Of a stretch of 64,000 bases of DNA, positions 14,218-26,802 are shown one piece after another (positions within the stretch are counted from its first letter, which is position 1; the number at the start of each line of letters is the position of its first letter). The translations under genes and the position numbers were made by a program. Under the pieces are notes generated by a model, which was not told the origin of the DNA, did not search any database, and saw only the letters and a program-made list of their open reading frames with translations. This stretch comes from Psoroptes ovis (lineage: Eukaryota > Arthropoda > Arachnida > Sarcoptiformes > Psoroptidae), in NCBI GenBank assembly GCA_002943765.1, contig PQWQ01000008.1, positions 186,001 through 250,000 on the forward strand, written 5' to 3'.

Positions 14218-14252
14218 AATCAAACAAGAGAATATTATTCTCTTGTTTGATT
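14218..14252. repeat. Near-perfect 35-bp hairpin
   Basis: 17-bp perfectly complementary arms (AATCAAACAAGAGAATA and its complement) around a single central T. It lacks MITE termini. It sits just upstream of the element at 14292. Confidence 0.75.
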
Positions 14253-14291
14253 TATTGAAATTTGAATATTTATTCTTCTTACTAAATAATT

Positions 14292-14374
14292 TTAGGACGT
14301 TCGGAAAGTTCTGGCCGATTTTCATGAGCAACTCTATCGTGATTAAGCGGAATGAAATTTTCGGACAACCTTAA
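14292..14374. mobile_element. Mariner-like MITE, asymmetric CCGAAAA type
   Basis: Left end TTAGGACGTTCGGAAAGTTC, interior CATGAGCAACTCTATCGTGA, right part AAGCGGAATGAAATTTTCGG. Opposite orientation to the copy at 13757. Confidence 0.85.
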
Positions 14375-15094
14375 TAAATAATATTAATAAGAAAAGGAAC
14401 TAAGAAATCATTTATTTTTTTTTACCATAAGGCCCATAATAAGAATATTTGATCATCATCATCATCATCATCATCATTAGATCTTGTAAAGATCAATATG
14501 TCAATATTATTATTATTTTCAATAATTTTCAAAATTTTGAAGAAAAAGAAAAAAAAATCAAATTGAATTTCTTGAATTGTTTGACATACATACATGTAAT
14601 GAATACATGTTAAATCAATCCAAGAATCGAAAGAATTCTAAATAGAATATTATTCCTTAATTCTGCTGAATATTCCTTAATTTAAAACTCAAGAATATCC
14701 CCCCTAATTCGAAGAATAATATTCTTTCATTTGTTTCTTACATATTCATTCAATACGTATGCATTCATTCAATTGATTCAATGCATCGATTCATTAATTT
14801 TTTATGATTCACATGTAAATTTTCGTACAAACACAAATATTCACATGTCAATTTACATAATGAATCCAAACATTCCAACATTTTGCCCAAAGGGCATTAA
14901 TTTGGCCCGAAACAAACATATACAAAAACATTGATTCGAAGGATTGGCCAATTGTTTTTGGGCTCTTTGGATTGTAAAAACATGTAGAAACAAGCAATGT
15001 TTGAATGTAATGTTTGAATGTAAATTTCCCGGGAAATTTTCCTAAATTTGAATTTCGTTTCATTTCAATTTGGCCCAAATTTGTTCGTTTGTAT

Positions 15095-15175
15095 TTTGGT
15101 TGTCCGAAAAGTTCATTCGACTTAATCAATATACTGTCCGTATGAAAATCGGCCAGAACTTTCTGGACAATCTAA
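15095..15175. mobile_element. Mariner-like MITE, asymmetric CCGAAAA type
   Basis: Left arm GGTTGTCCGAAAAGTTCATT with the CGACTTAATCA interior, right arm GGCCAGAACTTTCTGGACAA. Flanked by A/T-rich sequence. Confidence 0.85.
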
Positions 15176-17233
15176 TATTTTCGCTGTGTTTACATTTGAA
15201 TATTTGCATATTTACATTATTTGTTCGTGTATATTCATTCACTGTGTATATTCACAGTGTAATCAATCATTATTATTTGAAATCCATGTAAATGTTTTTT
15301 TGTATAAATGTAATAAACTTGTAATTGTAATTTACATTTGGATATTTGGATATTTGAATATTGGAATATTTGAATATTTATCCTGTAGTTTTGGCCTATA
15401 TTTACCCCCTGTATAAATTGACACTGATGAATACAATTTGCGCAAATGATCCATAGCCTGCAGGCAATCCCGTTTCAACCCTTTGTTAACATTGTTTCTA
15501 TTCAATCTCCAAAATTATTTGATTTGAGATGATTCAACGATGACGATCTGATTGAATAATATCCAATCATTATTATTACTTGTCTTGATTGAATATTCAT
15601 TGAATTTTTTTTTCTTTCACCATTTTAATACGAAATTGATTAATTTCTATTTGATTAACCTAAAAGTCAAATATTATTTCATACACAGAGGCTATGGGCT
15701 TTAATTTATTCGGGGAAATTTCCCGGAAATTTTTTTCACCATTGGAAAAACTCATGAATTATGGTAATTTTTCCACAAATTCTGTGATTTATTCATTCAT
15801 TTTTATTAAAAAAAAAATTTAAATTAAATTCAAATAATTTAATCCAATTTCTCATATTTCACACAAATATAATGAAATTGGATTCTCTGCAAATGTCAAA
15901 TGGGAAAATTTCTCGGAAAAAATCGTGAATTTAATTTCGGTGGTTTTTCTCGGGAAATTTCTTCCTTGGAAATTTTTCGAATAAATTTTTTACAGAATTT
16001 CTTCCAGAATTTCTCCAAGAATTCCTAAGCTATTCTCACAGCAAGAATTTCACAGCTTTGAATTTGTTAAAATTCAATTTTCCGAGGAAATTTCTCAGGG
16101 AATGTTTCCAGGGAAAAATAAATAATTCCGAAAAATTAATTTTTTCTCAGTGTAATTTGAGAATTTTCCCGAAAAGTTTCTCGACAATTTTTTTCTCCAG
16201 AAAGTTTTTCTCCCTTTTAGAAAGGGTTAATTGAAAAATTATGGTGAAATTGAATTCACCATGGATTCAAACCATTGATGGTTTGATGGATCGAATTAAT
16301 AAATTTATCAAAAATCATTCGATATCAAATATTTTGATTGATAATTGAAAATTGAGAAATTTCCTGGCAAAAATAAACATTTAAATTCAAAAGTTTTCGG
16401 CAAATTTCCCTAACCCTTTAACAAGTAATTGTTCATCGAATTACTTTGGGTGAAAGCTGTCGTAAAACCTGTCATTCAAGGTAATTTTCAGGTATCACCT
16501 TTCCTATCCTTAGCAAATGATTGCCATGAAATTCGATAAAGTTTTCAAGTTTTCCCACTCAGAAGAAACCTTCGAGAAAGTTTCCGTGAGAAATGTTTCC
16601 GAAATCAAATTTTTTTTCTCGGAAAATTTCCCATATCAATATTCTTGATGAGTGAGGCGAATATCTATTTTTTCCAAAAAAATTCATTTTGGAAATCTAC
16701 CAGATGTGTTTCAACAAATTGGTCGGTGTCTGCTGAAAAGTACCGGGTGAGGGGCAGACAAGGGGAAAGGTTCAATTGTTTTATCCATTAATTTTCAACC
16801 CCCCCCCCCATGGAATCAATGATTTGACTGACTGAACACATTCAATACGTCTCCGTATTTCAAATCGATGAGATGGAGGAGGAGAAGGAAGAATTCAAAA
16901 TTCAAATTTGTCAAAATTTATGGAAAATTTCTTAAAGAAATTCTGAAAGAATATTCATGAGAAACTTTACGGAAAGTTTCTTCGGAAATTTCCCCGAAAA
17001 CTACTCTTAAATGGGTGGGTACTTTTAGGAGTTTTTTGTGGGAGAAAGGAGGGGGAAAGTGAAGAAAATTTCTGGAAATTTTTCTTCCAAGAAAAATTTT
17101 TGATTGATTGATTATTCAGTGTTGAAAGTATTTGGATACACAGAGATAAGAACAAAGAGGAGGAGCAAAAAAAAAGTGAGGAAAATTTCCGTAAACAATT
17201 TTTTTCTCAGTTTTCACAACTTTTGATGTAATA

Positions 17234-17315
17234 TTAGGTTGTCCCATAAATTCTTGCCAATTTTCAAATGAAAAAAAATCGGAAAAAACCGCCAAAACTT
17301 ATGGGACAACCCTAA
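17234..17315. mobile_element. Mariner-like MITE, CCCATAA type
   Basis: Starts TTAGGTTGTCCCATAAATTC after ATA and ends TTATGGGACAACCCTAA before TA. The poly-A centre separates complementary arms. Confidence 0.88.
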
Positions 17316-18550
17316 TAAATAATAATTATGTAAAAATTTCCCACTATGATTTGCAAGATTCATCAGAAGTGATATGTATTTTGGCATTCATGATGATGAT
17401 GATGGGAAGATAAAAATGCCGAAAACTTTTTATGGATGACCAAGAGGAAAGTATCATTAAAAGAGGAGAACGAGGAGGAGGATGAGCAGGAGGAGGAGGA
17501 TGAGAAAATTGAAACATTCACAAAAAAAGAGGAAAAAAAAGTTTCCGAAAACATTTCTTGGAAATCAAAAAATTGAATTTTCAATTTTTCAATTCAATTG
17601 AATTTCAGTTATTTTGTTTATTTTTGAAAATAATTGATCATTATTTTGATTTTTGAATTTTGAATTTTTTTTTCGGAAATTTACCGTTCAATTTTACCTG
17701 TAAATTCTGAGAAAGAATTCTGAGAAAATTCCGGGAAAATTTCCAATTAAATAATCCCCAAAAAATTAACCTTCAACCAAAAATCGCGATAATCTTTATT
17801 GTTAACCTTCAGCCCAAAATCAAGATAATCCAGCGCCATTTATGTGAATTGAAATGGCTTTGAATCAAAAATAAAATATTTTTCGAATGATGCATACCTT
17901 TTAGATTTGAGGTTATTTTTATCACCATTTTTTGTCCGGCTGCAAAAAATTAACCTTCAAAAAGTTAACCTTCATTAATTTGTGGCCATTGTTTTTTCGT
18001 ATTTACCATCAGTAAATCTGTTGTAGTATAATCAATATGATAATTGAAAGATTTAAACGAAATGATCATTTGTGAATAAGGAAATTTTCCGGAAAAATTT
18101 TCCCGAAAAAGAATTTTTCAAGAAATTCCGTGAAATTCCTGGAAAATTCCCCAGAAAAATTCTTTTAAATTCCCAGAAAAATTCCTCAAAAAACCCCCTA
18201 ATCAAATCCTCATTACCTTCTCTCTTCCATCCCTCCGAAAAATTCCATTTCCAAGAATATTTCTCATTTTGAAGATTAAGAATTTTTGTCAAAATCTGTT
18301 CTTAGCTCTATTAACCTTCTTAGCCTCCTATTAGCCTCTCATTTGCTGTGTTTTATGAATAAATTTCGAACGAAATTAGAGCAATTTCCCAGGGAAGAAA
18401 AGCGAAATTCTTGGCAATTTTGCGGGAATTTCATGTGGAAAAATGTTTATTTTTCTAAAAAAAATATTTCTATTTTTGTCCAAAATAAACAAAGAAAATA
18501 ATATTCGTATTGTTTATTATTATAACAAGAACTTAAGAGAGCAAGATGTA

Positions 18551-18631
18551 TTAAGTTGTCCGAAAATTTCATACCGCTTAATCCGATAGAGTTGTTCATG
18601 AAAATCGGCCAGAACTTTTCGGACAACCTAA
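18551..18631. mobile_element. Mariner-like MITE, asymmetric CCGAAAA type
   Basis: Starts TTAAGTTGTCCGAAAATTTC, carries the CGCTTAATCCGATAGAGTTG interior, ends GAACTTTTCGGACAACCTAA with TA after it. Confidence 0.88.
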
Positions 18632-19557
18632 TATCAAGAGAATTGCAAATTATTTCCAACGAAAAAACAAGGAAAAGATTTCCTTTGAATCAAAATTGAA
18701 AATCAAAATGATTGAAAAAATGATAAACAAACAAACAAATTGAATTCAATTCGAATTGAATTAGATTTGATTTCAATTAAATTGAATTCAATCCATTTCA
18801 GTTGAATTCAATTGAAATAATATCAATTATAATCAATTGAAATTAATCATTTGATCGATTGATTGATTGATTATCTTTCTTTTTAAAATCAATTTTCTTT
18901 AAAGAAAATTGAATTTTTTTTTTGTTATGCCACCAAGCACCTAAATTTAAACAATGTTAAAATTTTCTTTTCGTGTGTTTATCGATTCGATTGACAGCAT
19001 TTCAATATTAACCTTTCAGCTATCAAACAATTATTATTATTTTTTTTTTATAAAAATTGTTTTATTCCCGTATTTGTTCATTTGTTGGTTTGTTTATTTC
19101 TGTTTCAAAAAATTTATTTCAAAAAAATTCAATTATCATTATGTATTAGATCATGATGGTTGGATTCCGATGGTCGAATCGGAATAATACAAAATTTGAA
19201 ATTTTGAAATTTTTTCAAGAATTCAATTCTTAGAAATTCTTTGAAATTAGTCAAATTCTTAAAATAATTTAACGATATGAGCATAAATACGAGCAGTATT
19301 CATGCGATATGTATGCACACAAGGTGTACGTAAAACAAGAATATTCTAACATATTTTGCAATTCTTCTTCGATATTCTTCTTCTAAGATGTTCATCTTTG
19401 AATGCCAGGAATTTTTCGATTCTTAGCTCAAGAATTTTATTCATATTTATTTATTTATTTATTCATTTTTCGAACAAAAATATCAATCATATTGGACTCG
19501 AAAATATCGATATTATTATCAATATTATTATTATGATTATTATCATTATTATTATTA

Positions 19558-19637
19558 TTAGGTTGTCCCATAAGTTCTTGCCGAATTTCCAATTATTTTC
19601 TACGAAAAAAAGGGCAAGAACTTATGGGACAACCTAA
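19558..19637. mobile_element. Mariner-like MITE, CCCATAA type, 80 bp
   Basis: TTAGGTTGTCCCATAAGTTC to GAACTTATGGGACAACCTAA, inserted in an ATT microsatellite; its first TTA merges with the repeat. Confidence 0.92.
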
Positions 19638-19863
19638 TATTTTTTTATGAATAGTCTCTGGTGGCAAAAATTCTTCATAAATTCTTATTCATTCATTCAT
19701 TCAATTTCGAAAATGGGGGTAAGGAGGAAAATTCATATTTATTTCGAATGGAGAAATATTCAAAAGAAATATTAAAACATTTATTTATTTGTAAAAAAAA
19801 AAATTTTGTGAATTGTGAATGATTATTATTCGAATTCAATCATTCATTTCGATTCCATTCATA

Positions 19864-19950
19864 TTAGATTGTTGTCCGAAAAGTTCATTCGGCTTAATCA
19901 CTATAGAGTTGTTCAATGAAAATTGGTCAAAATTTTTCGGACAACCTCAA
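19864..19950. mobile_element. Mariner-like MITE, asymmetric CCGAAAA type
   Basis: Starts TTAGATTGTTGTCCGAAAAG (extra TGT in the arm), interior GGCTTAATCACTATAGAGTT, ends TTTTTCGGACAACCTCAA. It lies 19 bp before another MITE. Confidence 0.85.
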
Positions 19951-19969
19951 ATAAATTCATTGATATTCA

Positions 19970-20049
19970 TTAGGTTGTCCCATAAGTTCTTGCCGAATTT
20001 CCATTTATTTTCTACGAAAAAAAGGGCAAGAACTTATGGGACAGCCCAA
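19970..20049. mobile_element. Mariner-like MITE, CCCATAA type, 80 bp
   Basis: The interior (CCGAATTTCCATTTATTTTC) is nearly identical to that of the copy at 19558, suggesting local spread from the same source. Ends GGGACAGCCCAA before TA. Confidence 0.92.
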
Positions 20050-20380
20050 TAGTAATAATCATTTTTCATTATCATTTATTTTTTGGAGCCATCCACACAC
20101 ACACACACAGACATAACACACAAACAGCCTACACACATTACACACCGATTGTTCAATTTTGAATTCTTACAATCAAATTCCATGTGAATTGGGTGCATAA
20201 ATGGGTCCAAAATAGTCCAAAATGGGGCCTAAAAATGAAATAAATTGATGTTTTTCGAAACAAATTGAATCGAATGAACGATTGCGATGGTAAATGCAAT
20301 GAACAATGAAGCATTTGAAGGGCAAATGAAATGAATTTTTTTATTATCAGCCATTCACCATATGCACATACATCCACGTA

Positions 20381-20475
20381 TTAGGTTGTCCGAAAAGTCG
20401 TGACCGCTTTTCAATGGGCCATAACTCTATTAACTGTATCAAGATTAAGCGGAATGAACTTTTCGGACAGCCTAA
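20381..20475. mobile_element. Mariner-like MITE, long asymmetric CCGAAAA type (95 bp)
   Basis: TTAGGTTGTCCGAAAAGTCG, a longer interior including GGGCCATAACTCTATTAACT, then GATTAAGCGGAATGAACTTT and CGGACAGCCTAA. It may be closest to the ancestral, less-deleted form of this subfamily. Confidence 0.85.
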
Positions 20476-21435
20476 TATAAATTGAATTCAAATGTATTAG
20501 GATCATATCAAATAGATTCACATATCCAGATCTTGATGATTGAAATTTTATTCATGATGAATGAATGAATGAATGTGGATGGCTGGCAATTTCAATTGAA
20601 ATTCAATTGAATAATTCGATTGTTATTTGATGAATAATGATGAATAAATACATATTTTCACAAATGATTTAATTCAAATTCTTGGCCCCGAAATCCAATT
20701 GGAATTTGAATGAATTCAAATTCTTCGACTCCTGGAGAATTCCTTAGTAATTTCCATTGAAAATATTACGAGAATCTACGAAGGAATTTCCATAAGTAAC
20801 ACTCCAAGATCCTCGATGGAATCGACTGGGAAACGTTTCCCGAAATGTTTAATCTTCAAACGCTCGAACTCCATTGTTGTTGTGATCATTATCATTATCA
20901 TCATTATCAACTAGAATAATGGCCACGAATAGACGAATAGATCAAAAGTTAATGGTGGTCCATTGATTGTAATGGTGGCCATTGATGATGGTCAAGAATT
21001 TTCTCGGGAATTTTTTCGGGAATTTTCCCCTGAAAATGATCATAAATGAATATGAATAAATGGACAAATATCTTTCCGAGAAAACTTTTCATTATTTATT
21101 CATATGAATATTCAATTCAATCATTTGATCGAACAAATTGTCTGTGTGTTTGTGTTGAGCTGAAAATTATGACCCATAAAATTGAATATTCATTGAATTT
21201 CAATGTAATTTAATAGAATTTCAATTCTGGACAACAAATGAAGCTTGAAAAATTTGAAAAAATTTTTCAAAATTTTCAAATTTTTGAGTCCAAGTCAAAT
21301 TGGTCAATTTTGGTCCATTAAATTTTTTCAAAAAATTTAAAATTTTCGGTCACAAATTCAATGACATGTGATCTCAATGATTGTAATGTAATGTAATGTT
21401 GTATGATCATCTTGAATTACACCATTAAATTATTA

Positions 21436-21515
21436 TTAGGTTGTCCCATAAGTTCTTGCTGTTTTTTCGAATGAAAAAAAATTGAAAAAACCGCAAGAAC
21501 TTATGGGACAACTTA
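21436..21515. mobile_element. Mariner-like MITE, CCCATAA type, 80 bp
   Basis: TTAGGTTGTCCCATAAGTTC at the left; right end decayed to GGGACAACTTA. Arms pair across a poly-A centre. Confidence 0.88.
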
Positions 21516-21689
21516 TGATTTTTGATCAAATAACTAATCATTATGAATGAATTATTAAATTAATAAAAATGGCCATTATCCTCTTGGTCAATCTATGAAT
21601 GAATGATGAAAAATGAATGAAAAATTCAAATTAACGACCATTTTGGACGATCAAATTTTGGTCATAAATCGAGATTAATTTTCAGGTCC

Positions 21690-21714
21690 AAAAAAAAAAA
21701 AAAAAAAAAAAAAA
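21690..21714. repeat. Poly-A tract
   Basis: 25 consecutive A, ten bases before a 155-bp TTAA-flanked element. Confidence 0.8.
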
Positions 21715-21724
21715 TCCGTAGGAT

Positions 21725-21879
21725 TTAACCCTTAGCATTCGAGGCATTTATAGCGCAAGCGAGCCAGCAGCTCGACGATTTTTAACACTCATGTAAAATG
21801 GTGACTGAAGGGCGCCTATCGAGTTGCTGCATTACATCTCATGGTGAGTGATGCTCACCGCTGGAGTTTTAAGGGTTAA
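21725..21879. mobile_element. 155-bp piggyBac-like nonautonomous element
   Basis: Bounded on both sides by TTAA, with inverted tips TTAACCCTTAG and TTTTAAGGGTTAA. The interior contains GCGCAAGCGAGCCAGCAGCT, GTAAAATGGTGACTGAAGGG and a CTCACC-rich right part. Two further copies in this window have exactly the same length. TTAA target duplication and CCCTT tips are characteristic of piggyBac-type transposons. No open frame inside. Confidence 0.82.
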
Positions 21880-22530
21880 TTGAGTCTCTAATTGAGTTTT
21901 TTCTTGCTTCGGTGAAATTTAATTTTTCCGAAAAGGTTTAATAGGTTTCGAAGGGTTTTGATTCTCAAAGGTTTAATAGGTTTCGGACGGTTTCAAGGGT
22001 TTTAAGACTTGTATCGATCAAAAATGACCAAATGTCCAAACGGCCAATTACTGACCAATCAATCGTAATTTTCACAATTCAAATAATCCGAAATTCTAGA
22101 AAAAATCCATTTAAGATCTAAGACCTGGACCAATTTCATCGTATATAATCGAATTTCATATTTTTTCGCTTGAATTCAAATAATCATCATGAATCGGATT
22201 CAATTTTTTTTTTCATTAAAAATTTTCGATACGAAACAATCCATTGATTGATGAACCTAAATCAGCCAATACCAGCGCCTATTCGACACCCATTCAACAA
22301 ACAAACGTACACATACCCACCTACTATTTGAAATCTCATTTATTTATGGTCAGTTGACTCGAAAATTCTTAATTTCTTGATTTTCGAAAATTTTAGACTA
22401 ATTCTTTGGGTCGAAAATTTCTTAATTTTATTCTTGTTTGAGAGAAAATCCATAACCATTTACCATTATACCATTAACTCAAATGTAATGATCATCTTAT
22501 CTCATCTCTGTATATAAATGTATGATATTA

Positions 22531-22610
22531 TTAGGTTGTCCCATAAGTTCTTGCCGTTTTTCGGATGAAAAAAAATTAAAAAAACGGTAAGAACTTATGG
22601 GACAACCTAA
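22531..22610. mobile_element. Mariner-like MITE, CCCATAA type, 80 bp
   Basis: TTAGGTTGTCCCATAAGTTC to GAACTTATGGGACAACCTAA, preceded by ATTA and followed by TA. Twenty bases from the next MITE. Confidence 0.92.
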
Positions 22611-22630
22611 TAGTAATTATTAGTGTTTAC

Positions 22631-22712
22631 TTAGATTGTCCGAAAAGTTCTGGCCGATTTTCATGAGCAACTCCGATTGATTAAGCGGAATGAACTTTTC
22701 GGACAACCTTTA
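22631..22712. mobile_element. Mariner-like MITE, asymmetric CCGAAAA type
   Basis: TTAGATTGTCCGAAAAGTTC, interior CATGAGCAACTCCGATTGAT, right TGAACTTTTCGGACAACCTT. Paired with the CCCATAA-type copy just upstream. Confidence 0.88.
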
Positions 22713-23204
22713 ATATTTAAGATAAGTGAATGAATGAATGAAAGGGTTAAAATTTTCATTACACACCGAAAAAATAAAAAATATTAAAAAAAAATCAAAC
22801 AAAGAATTTCATTCAAAATATTTCTTTTCAAAGAAAATATTCTTCAAAAAGAATATTCTTTAAGAATTTCAAATTTTTAAAATTTCAAAATTCAAACAAT
22901 AAACCCACCAACCGACCAACCAACCAATGATAAAAGAATCATATCGTACCGAACAATACAATGGAATTTCAACAATAATTTCGTGTTTCGATTGAAGTAA
23001 TGAATAATAATGAAATGAAATGAATGAATAAATGAAACAAATGAATAAAAGACCTTAGAATAAAATATCAAAGAATTGAAGCATCAAAGGCCTAGCCAAA
23101 AAGGCCCGAGACCCTTCAGAAATTCTTGGACCAGAATCGGTGCGAAAATACCCGAAAAAACCAAAGAAAACCCGAAAAAAAACCCGAAAGAATACCCGAA
23201 TATA

Positions 23205-23285
23205 TTAGGTTGTCCGATAAGTTCTTGCCGTTTTTTAATCTATTTTTTTATTCAAAAAACGGCTAAAACTTATGGGACAACCCGA
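23205..23285. mobile_element. Mariner-like MITE with mixed arms
   Basis: The left tip reads GTCCGATAAG whereas the right tip reads complementary to GTCCCATAAG, so the two ends derive from different subfamily signatures or have mutated apart. Ends GGGACAACCCGA. Confidence 0.87.
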
Positions 23286-23309
23286 TATCATGATATTACT
23301 CGGCAGCAA

Positions 23310-23338
23310 ACACATGCACACACACACACACACACACA
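23310..23338. repeat. (CA)n microsatellite
   Basis: ACACACACAC run after CATGCACA. Confidence 0.85.
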
Positions 23339-24298
23339 CCGATCCGGAATACCAATTGCGGCTTCGACCGAACCGAAAATGAAATGGCAAACACCGAGAA
23401 TCGTGGGCACAGATATACACGCGAGAATCTTGACAGAATTCTGGCGCATGCTCATAGCATACACTGAATCATATCAATGTTTATGTATATGACTGTCCGT
23501 ACATGTTTGTCTCTGTCTGTGTATTTCAGTGTGTTTGTGTGTCTATCTGTCTCTATGTATGTATTAATTCATTTCATTCATTTATTCGTTTATTTATTTT
23601 GATTTTTCAAAATTCATCTGTTCGATCATAATCATTGATATACACAGACCTTTAGATTTGTGAACATTCGATTCGACATCGACAATTTCCGACCATAGAA
23701 TTCTTCACGAATCCTTCGATACTTCTGGATCCACCAATACTTCTGGATTCACAGAATCCTTCTGAATTCTTCCATTCCACGATTCTTCAGGATTCTCCAG
23801 GATTCTACGAGTCTACGAGTCTTTCTTGATTCTTTGATTCTTTGATTCTTGAATTTTTTCTGTTTTATTTGTTTCTATTTTCAAACACAGAATCGAATCA
23901 AAATCGATTCAATTTGATTCGATTTTCATATTCTTCGGTTCTCATATACACACATATTTCCCATTCATATAATTCAATGTGTATTCATTTGTGTGTTTAT
24001 TCCTTTTTTCTGAAATTCATTCAGTAACACAGTTTGTGTATGGCGCCTGTGATGATCGTCTGCGGCCCGCTTTGTTCCTATTTGTGTGTATTGTCGGTGT
24101 ATTTTAGTGCTGAAGATATCGTTATCATCATCATCGTCGTTCATCATTTGATGTAATTATCACCATTATTCAGTGTGATATATGTGCTTATCTCTATGTG
24201 AATGTTCGTATAAATAATAAATGAATAAAATGGATGAATAAATAAATAAATAGATGATTTTGCCCGACACAACATATATGAATGTGATATTTATGATA

Positions 24299-24323
24299 TT
24301 TTTTTTTTTTTTTTTTTTTTTTT
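24299..24323. repeat. Poly-T tract followed by GAATAA
   Basis: 25 consecutive T followed by GAATAATTAA. Confidence 0.7.
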
Positions 24324-25654
24324 GAATAATTAAATTGTTTTCCGAAAGATAAGGGAATCAAAGTGAATTTAATGTTGATCAATGTGGACCAAAGTGACAA
24401 GTGACAAGTGATTATCTTGGTCCAAATAAGTGAATGAATGAATTTGAATTTCTGGAATGGCTGGACATGAATGATGAATAGTGGTGATGATGATATGATG
24501 ATAACATGTGATGAACGAAACGAAACTTGATTTGGTCGGCCAAGAATTTGGTCATCGTAATGAATAATTCTATGAGAAATATTCCCGGGAATTTCATCAG
24601 CAAAGAATCGTGTATAACTTTGAATGTTTGAATACTTGTTTGTGTGCTGTGTGTTTACGTGTTCGTTGTTTATTTCATATTTCACCCACCGACAAGAGTC
24701 AACGATTTTTCGATTTTCTTGAAAATCGTCTTGAGCTTTTCGAAGATTTTCGAAGATTTCTCGAAGATTTCAACGCAATCAACACGATCAATGCCTGTCA
24801 AATCAATCGATTATCGAATCGCATGAACAATTCTCTTTGATTCTTGTCCAAAAAATCAAATACTTCTCAAATCATTTGTGGAAATTTGCCGAAAAATTGA
24901 TTTAACCAAAGGGTTATAAATCGATTCCAAAATCGATCGATTTATTTTCAAAAAAAAACCGCGAAATTCAAATCACTGAGATCATTATCTCTGTGGGAAA
25001 ATTTCCCGAAAATTGATTCATCACCGAAAAAAAAAATGTTTTCCGAAAATTTTCCCCAAGAAATTCTTGATCAAGTAAGTAAGTGAATGTATTATTATTC
25101 GTAGAAATTCGTTCGTAGAAATTCGTATCAATTCAATGAATCAATGAGCTCATTGAACAATGACATTCATACATACATTGAATACATCTAAACATGATCA
25201 AATCATTAATTACAAACAATGATCAACATCGAAAACATCAATAATATTGATCCATATCTTCATTCAAAATCATTTTGAATCAATGAATTTGTGGATCAAA
25301 TCACAGAATAACTCTTAGAATTCTGAAGATTCTCCTTTGTGAACTCTTTGAATTCAAATTGAGAAATTTTCCTGGAAAAATTTCTCAATTTTCTTCCTTG
25401 GAAAATTTCTCAAATTTCAATCGATTCTTCTCAATTAATTCTTCTCTGCTCGATTCTTATCGATCCGAAGAATTGAAGAATCCGAAGAACCTACACTCGA
25501 ATAATAATTTTTCGCAAATATTCTCATCGAATGAATCCGTAATATCGATCGTAGAATCGCATTGAGATCGGAATTCATTAAGAATTCTGAAATAGATTCG
25601 TGGTCAACGAACTTTCAAATATCGAATTTGATTAATTAATCAATTTCATACTAA

Positions 25655-25734
25655 TTAGGTTGTCCCATAAGTTCTTGCCGTTTTTTAAATATTTTTTTCC
25701 ATTCGAAAAACGGCAAGAACTTATGGGACAACCT
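25655..25734. mobile_element. Mariner-like MITE, CCCATAA type
   Basis: TTAGGTTGTCCCATAAGTTC left, right GAACTTATGGGACAACCTG; long perfectly paired arms through CCGTTTTT/AAAAACGG. Confidence 0.9.
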
Positions 25735-26442
25735 GTTAATTATTCACTTGGAAATTGATTAATTAATTAATTAATTCCAATTACAATCATTCGAATCAAA
25801 TCGAGAAGAAGAATAATTGGAAATCCACGGTGATTCTCGGTGATTAGTGAATTCGATTTTTTTTTCGCCTTGGTTAATTAATTAATTAATCAATTCCAAG
25901 GGTGTTGTCCTTCTCTGATTGATCCATACCATACAAAATCGATACAATCGATCATCGTATGGATCAATCAGCCAGAATCTTCGGAATCTGCGGGATGCGA
26001 GGAAATCAAGGGAATATGTCCAGAATCCACGGATTCTCGGTCCAAGAATACAGAATCCGCAGAATTTCTGTGATTTTTCTCCGAAACATTTCTGTGAATT
26101 CCGGGAAATTTTCTCAGAAATTTCCTAGAAAATTTCTCGCTTCTGGAATTCTAGGTCATCTGCAATCTAATGTATTCATGATTTTCATTTTAAAAAATGA
26201 AAATTTATTTGATGTAAACTTAGCTTAGCTTGTTCACAGTTCCATGTCATTTCTCTGGCTCTCTGGTTCTCTCTGGTGTATCATCACACATTGTATACAT
26301 TCATTTTCATTCATTTCATTTGTATTTTTGTATTATTGCATTTCGTAATTTATATCAAGTAGAAAAGGCTGAAGAAAAAAAAATATCAAAAATTGCACAG
26401 CACATGGCATCAACGTGAAATTGCGTTTTCAATCTATTTAAA

Positions 26443-26464
26443 AATGACGTACTACTACGTCATT
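26443..26464. repeat. CRE-like inverted repeat
   Basis: Nine-base perfect arms AATGACGTA and TACGTCATT around CTAC. TGACGT/ACGTCA are half-sites for CREB/ATF-type factors. The surrounding 26410-26550 is unusually GC-rich for this region. Confidence 0.45.
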
Positions 26465-26802
26465 GTTTAGGTTGCTTAATGCAAAACGCCGGCGCTCTAC
26501 GGCAGTAACTTAAAAACTCCAAAAAACGCTTTTGATGCAAAAAATCTTTAAAAATTAAAATAAATCTTTCCTTAACAAGAATCCACACAACACTTGGATA
26601 ATAATGGTTTCAAATGGTAATAATTTACAAAAAACAAGAAATACACAAGTGTAAAAGTGTTAAAAATTATTATCACCATCTGACATAATTAGACATTTAT
26701 TATTTAGCCTTTCATTCCTTTCTCTTCAGTCGAAATGGCTTATTTTCTTGAATTGATAAAAATTCTTTTGAAACTAAAAAAACTGTCAAAAAATGAGAAA
26801 TA

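Noticed and set aside
23076..23492. 138-aa frame starting MKHQRPSQKGPRPFRN
   Set aside because: It runs straight through a MITE and a CA microsatellite, so it cannot be a conserved protein as a whole.
24194..24685. 163-aa minus-strand frame
   Set aside because: Contains a poly-T/poly-Lys run and AT-rich random-looking residues; no family resemblance.
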